This document shows positions 59,999 through 64,000 of a stretch of DNA of 64,000 nucleotides, piece by piece. Made by a program: the position numbers and the translations under genes. The stretch is from Taxillus chinensis (taxonomy: Eukaryota > Streptophyta > Magnoliopsida > Santalales > Loranthaceae). The stretch lies in the NCBI GenBank assembly GCA_023512835.1, contig CM042088.1, positions 4,952,078 through 5,016,077 on the forward strand. The letters run 5' to 3'. The notes below the pieces were generated by a model that was not told the DNA's origin, did not search any database, and worked only from the letters and a program-made list of their open reading frames with translations. Position 1 is the stretch's first letter. Each line of letters opens with the position of its first letter.

Positions 59999-61374
59999 TT
60001 TTGAGCTGTTTTGGCAGGTTTTTAAGCAATTTCATCTTATGGACACCAGCCAAATCACTTCATTTACCAAAGAAGGAACTTGTGGCAAAATAGGGCAGCT
60101 TGAGGAGGCAAAAAAAGAGTGCACGCCATATGGACTTTTATGACGTGCAAGGATTTTATTGCAGCCCTGCCATCTACACATGTCAAGGAAGCTTGGAGTA
60201 AAATTCCAGACCATTTAGAGGTGCACGTCATATGGCCATATGACGTACAATGTGCCATGCAGCCGGATTTTTTCATCGATTGCTTTATTTTGTTATTTTA
60301 AGCACTTTTCTCTAAAGCAACTAGTCCAAATTATGCTTGGTTCAAGTTGTACTCAGTTGGAAGAAAAATGGAAACTACTTATCAAAACTACGTCATTTTG
60401 ATAAGTGGCAACTACTGACGGCTAGGGCACTCATTGCACAGCAGTTTTCTCTATAAATAGAGGAGGCAGCAGCCCTTTTGGAGCATGTAGAGAGGGGGGC
60501 ACGTTTTTTAGAGAGAAAGAGAGAGAGGCTGACGGTTTTGGAGGCTAGGGTTCTGATCCTGGAAGCTGCTAACCCTAGGAGGTCTGACAGCTGGAGAAGA
60601 CCTAAAGTTGGAGTTTTGCTGCACCTGCTTGAGGATGATGTTCTTTATTTCTTATTATTTATCCAAGAACATGTGTGAGTAGTTTCCTTTATCTAGGGGA
60701 GCAATGTAGCCCCCTATGTTGTCAAACTGATTGATTGAATATTGAGTTTGTTTAATTGAGATTGCATGTTTTATGGATCTGTTCTTATCTTTTAATATCT
60801 GGGCTGTACACCTGGGTTTTCTTAGCCTTAGTCTGAGGCTGATCTTTGATTCATAACATATTTGTGATTGGTGTGACCATTATCCTGTCATGAGTATGAT
60901 AATTAGGCTTTACATGTTGATGTCATGATGACCATTCAGGCAGACAGCACTTAGAAGGGCTGGCAATGACCAATTGCAGTACCTTGGCTTAGTTATAGCA
61001 TGTTATCAATTAAATAATCTCAAGAACCTTAAAATCAGTAGAAACAACATAGGGAGGTAAAATTGTGACCCTAGATGTCTTTAATCCTTGAATCTTAATC
61101 CTAAAATCAATTTGCTTTCTTTGTTTATTCAGAAAACCAAATAAAAATTAGATCTTTAGTTATAAAAAGAATTCATTTTTGTCAAGACATTTTATAGAGC
61201 AAGAGTAATTGAGTGGTTTGGTTTAAAAACTAGAGAACTAGACTAATCCCTGTGGGTTCGACCCCTTACTTTCTACTATTCTGTTTAGTGCAAACTAAGG
61301 GAATTAAATATCTTGAAGAGAGGTTTAACGACGTTAGCTAACTCTTTTTGGGAGGCTAAAAATATGTCTATCTA
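59835..61374 (+). repeat. 5' LTR of an Athila subfamily II element
   Basis: It starts TGATAACGTGCATTTATGCC in the SIRE pol and ends just before a tRNA-Asp-type primer site. It is closely similar to the solo LTR at 6761-8283. A TA/TG microsatellite lies at 59959-59998, a TATA box at 60452-60459, and ACGT palindromes at 60120-60149 and 60222-60249. Confidence 0.9.
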
Positions 61375-61376
61375 AT

Positions 61377-61394
61377 TGGCGCCGTTGCCGGGGA
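61377..61394 (+). other. Primer-binding site, tRNA-Asp type (subfamily II)
   Basis: TGGCGCCGTTGCCGGGGA directly after the LTR; this is the canonical Athila site without a change. A 187-bp leader follows with no gene. Confidence 0.92.
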
Positions 61395-61581
61395 TTGTAT
61401 GGTTAACTAGTTTTTCAAAATTAACATTGAGTGAAATTGTTTGAATTCTGATCTTGGTGTTTAATTCTGTCTTTTATTTTGTGTTTTATTTATTTATTTT
61501 GTCTTGTTCGGAGCTGCTGGGTGTGTTCTTGTTGTTTTACAGGAACGTTCACCAGGTGTTTGAGAAAATTCTCAACTGTGT

Positions 61582-62290
61582 ATGCGACGAAGGGAACTTG
61601 TGCCATTTAATCCAGAACCTGAACGGATAATTAGAGATCGCCGTAGGGCAGCTAGAGAAGCTGCAAGGGAAGCTGAAGAAGCACTGCAAGGTTTGGAGAA
61701 TACAGTTCTTGAAATTATGGAGGATACAAGACCTGATGGCAGTATACAAGGAGGGGCCAATTATAATGGCCAATACCCAGATGAAGATGGTAACAGATTT
61801 AGGCCCAGGACTTTCTTCGATTTTGCAAGGCCAACTATGTCAGATCACTATTCAGGGATTAGGCAAGCAAGAGTCCAAGCAAACAGTTTCGAGCTAAAAC
61901 CGGCACTGATCAACATGGTGAGCAGCAATGCATTTGGCGGAACAGCAATGGATGATCCGCATTAGCACTTGATGATGTCCTTTCAGATGTGCGACACAAT
62001 AAAGCTCAACAATGTGTCGGAGGAAGCGATAAAGTTAAGGCTTTTTCCCTTCTCTTTAAAGGATAGAGCTCTTGGATGGTTCAACAGCCTACCTGCTAGT
62101 TCCATAAACACTTGGGAGGAGATGCAGACCAAGTTCATGTCCAAGTATTTCCCTCCTGCCAAGGTGATCCAACTTCGAGGGGAAATCAGCAGATTTAGGC
62201 AAGACGAGATAGAGACTCTCCATGAGGCTTGGGAGAGATTTAAAGATTTGATCCGAAGATGTCCTGATCATGGAAGACCCCAATGGATTC
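61582..62290 (+). pseudogene. gag: Athila subfamily II gag, N-terminal part
   Basis: ATG at 61582 gives MRRRELVPFNPEPERIIRDR, an Arg/Glu-rich coiled stretch, then MSDHYSGIRQARVQANSFE and LKPALINMVSSNAFGG. A single TAG at 61963-61965 interrupts the frame, and the capsid continues with LNNVSEEAIKLRLFPFSLKD, GWFNSLPASSINTWEEM and RFRQDEIETLHEAWERFKD. The frame is cut at 62290 by a SIRE LTR. Of the Athila gags here this is the least damaged. The rest of the element lies outside the window. Confidence 0.9.
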
Positions 62291-63702
62291 TGATGGTCCC
62301 TTGGAGCCTAGAGGGGGGTGAATAGGCTCTTATCAAAACTCTTTTTATTCTCTTATGACACAACACTTATCTAGTTAAGTGATAGAATCACTGCGGAAGA
62401 CAACCAGATAGTGGAAATATTTTGTTTTATTATCAAGAGATAAGTACAACAAAATAGAAGCAAGACTCTCTTACACTCTGTTTTACAAAAGGATTCACAC
62501 ACTAACCTAGATTATATCTTTGAGCTCTTGTGCATACACGAGGTTGATTCAGGCTCGCTCACTCGCATACATCCAATTCAAATATACAAGTATGAATATT
62601 TATACAAAGACATTCCTAAAAGACAACCTTGGAACTTGTAGTTCCGAAATGCGTTCGGCACTAACTATTCCTCGGTAATCTCTCTGCCTTGACTGCTGCC
62701 GTTTGTGGAGCTCAAGATCTTGGGTTTGAAGAGTATAAGAGTCTTTGTGAGTTCCCAAATATAATTAAAGTTGTGTCCACATATCCGGGTGATCCACGTG
62801 TAAGATTGTTCAGGTTCTCGATAAGTTTGTCTTACATCGGGACACCACGAGCTGATAACTTTAAATGCGGTAAGTTGAAGTAGCATCTTCTTGATCCGGT
62901 GTAATTTTCCTTACTCCGTTGCTAACGAAGCTCGGAACTTTACTCCGTGTTAGTGGTTGCTTACTCTATATCTATTTGGTACTGAAATCCTTAGTCCGTG
63001 TCAGCGCTTCCTTACTCCATGTGAATGAGAAGGTCGGAGTGCTTATTCCGTCTCAGCGCTTCCTTACTCCACATGTAAGTTCCTTACTCCGTATGTAAGT
63101 TCCTTACTCCGTGCTACTTTAAAGGATCGGATGGCTTACTCCGTACTAGCGCATCCTTACTCCGCATAAGTGAGTGGTCCGGATTCCTTACTCCGCATCT
63201 AGTTTCCTTACTCCGTGCAAATAAAGACTTGGGTCCTTATTCCGTAATACTTCCTTATTCCGTATGTATGAAAGACTCGGATGCCTTACTCCGTGTCTTC
63301 CTTACTTTAGTTTGCTTGAGGGGAAAACTTAACTTTTAACTCCGTGTCGACTCTTTAACTTCGTGCGACCTTGTAGATCAAGACTCTTACTCCGCATCAG
63401 TTTGACTTAGTCCATTTAAGGCATTAAGAGTAGATTCCGTAATCCATACGCTTTTAAGTTCTTTGTCCGCACGAATGTTCCTTATTCCGTATGTATTGGT
63501 GACTTGGTTATTTACCAAGTGTTTGACGACACTCACTCTTGTCCGGATCAGGATTATGTATCCTGTCCTTAGCTTTGCTCTCACGAGTGTATCTCCGGAT
63601 TAATAACATATCTTCTGCAACGATCAAAGAAACACAAAAGATCTCAGATCAAATAACATAGGGCTTTATCAGCATTATCCAAATTCTGGGCTTGATCCAA
63701 CA
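62291..63702 (-). repeat. 3' LTR of SIRE element C
   Basis: The minus strand starts TGTTGGATCAAGCCC and ends GGGACCATCA (one change from the usual CCAACA end). CCTTACTCCG words fill 62905-63490. The left flank GATTC would be its target duplication. The polypurine tract at 63703-63717 shows it is a 3' LTR. Confidence 0.9.
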
Positions 63703-63717
63703 ATCTCCCCCAATTAT
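63703..63717 (-). other. Polypurine tract of SIRE element C
   Basis: The minus strand reads AATTGGGGGAGAT right before the LTR, as in element B. Confidence 0.85.
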
Positions 63718-63845
63718 GGATATGCCCAAACCCTTTGTAATCTGATCTAGTAAGCAGTGCAAAAAGATAACATACAGAATACACATCACAACCATTTTCA
63801 TTTATCAGCAATAGAATACAATTCAGCCTTTATACAAGATTTTCA

Positions 63846-64000
63846 TTAAGATACATAAGGCTTACTATACTTGAAGATCATTGTTGCTGCCTTCTCTCTA
63901 AGCTCCATTGTCTGCTTCATCGTATAAGTGGTATGTTGGCTCCAAGATTTGTCCACAGCTAAGAATGACTTGATGAAGTAACAGACAAAGGCCTCGCAGC
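63846..64000 (-). CDS. C-terminus of the Ulp1-like third ORF of SIRE element C (partial)
   Basis: The frame enters from beyond the window with CEAFVCYFIKSFLAVDKSW, where the first Cys aligns with the nucleophile of SCGAF in element B, and runs open to a TAA at 63846-63848 with LRE KAATMIFKYSKPYVS at its end. Unlike element B there is no frameshift here, so this shows the true C-terminus of the family: about 50 residues after the Cys. The stretch between this stop and the polypurine tract (63718-63845) is short untranslated sequence. Whether the rest of the ORF is intact cannot be seen. Confidence 0.65.
   Translation of the reverse strand, partial: CEAFVCYFIKSFLAVDKSWSQHTTYTMKQTMELREKAATMIFKYSKPYVS

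Overview
This is plant nuclear DNA made almost entirely of nested LTR retrotransposons; I see no intact host gene, no RNA gene and no prokaryotic signal. The evidence is plant-type primer-binding sites (tRNA-Asp-like, tRNA-iMet-like and Ogre-type), Athila, Ogre/Tat, Tekay/Del-like and SIRE-type proteins, and LTRs with perfect or near-perfect 5-bp target duplications. It looks like repeat-dense, probably pericentromeric, chromatin of an angiosperm (a dicot seems likely). The species cannot be named from this sequence.

Layout. 1-1905: unassigned insertion with a promoter-like leader. 1906-4735: decayed minus-strand chromovirus pol and LTR pieces. 4736-9352: plus-strand Tekay/Del-like element (LTR, primer site, gag) holding a solo Athila LTR (6761-8283). 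9353-13028: minus-strand LTR pieces holding a SIRE solo LTR (10419-11737). 13029-26228: an almost complete 13.2-kb minus-strand Athila-type element with target duplication GGTAT. 26234-27416: LTR debris. 27417-49677: an Ogre/Tat element (LTR, primer site, ORF1, gag) interrupted by an unclassified LTR, which is itself interrupted by a second Athila copy (32734-48146, target duplication GAGTT). 49678-59834: a minus-strand SIRE element inserted in the Ogre gag and carrying a 2.3-kb solo LTR (57133-59420, target duplication GGCTT) in its pol. 59835-62290: start of an Athila-type element of a second subfamily inside the SIRE pol. 62291-64000: the 3' end of another SIRE element inside that Athila gag.

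Most interesting points. (1) Both the Athila and the SIRE elements carry, downstream of pol, a homologous third gene: an N-terminal plant-transposon-protein-like domain, a low-complexity/coiled-coil linker and a C-terminal Ulp1-like (C48) cysteine peptidase. In both cases a TATA box lies about 110-125 nt upstream of its ATG, which suggests a separate internal promoter. (2) Short ACGT-cored palindromes of 28-30 bp recur at about 100-bp spacing in the LTRs of two Athila subfamilies and of a Tekay/Del-like family, and singly in the Athila internal promoter. Their arms differ between families while staying self-complementary. (3) The second Athila copy has many one-base losses turning CAG or CTG into CG, plus a 2.1-kb duplicated flank ending at a chimeric junction. 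This points either to an uncorrected long-read patch/misassembly at methylated CHG sites or to a strange mutational process.

Within each element the genes work as usual: gag forms the particle, protease/RT/RNase H/integrase process, copy and insert the element, and the LTRs supply promoter and terminator. Nearly every frame here is broken, so these are mostly relics.
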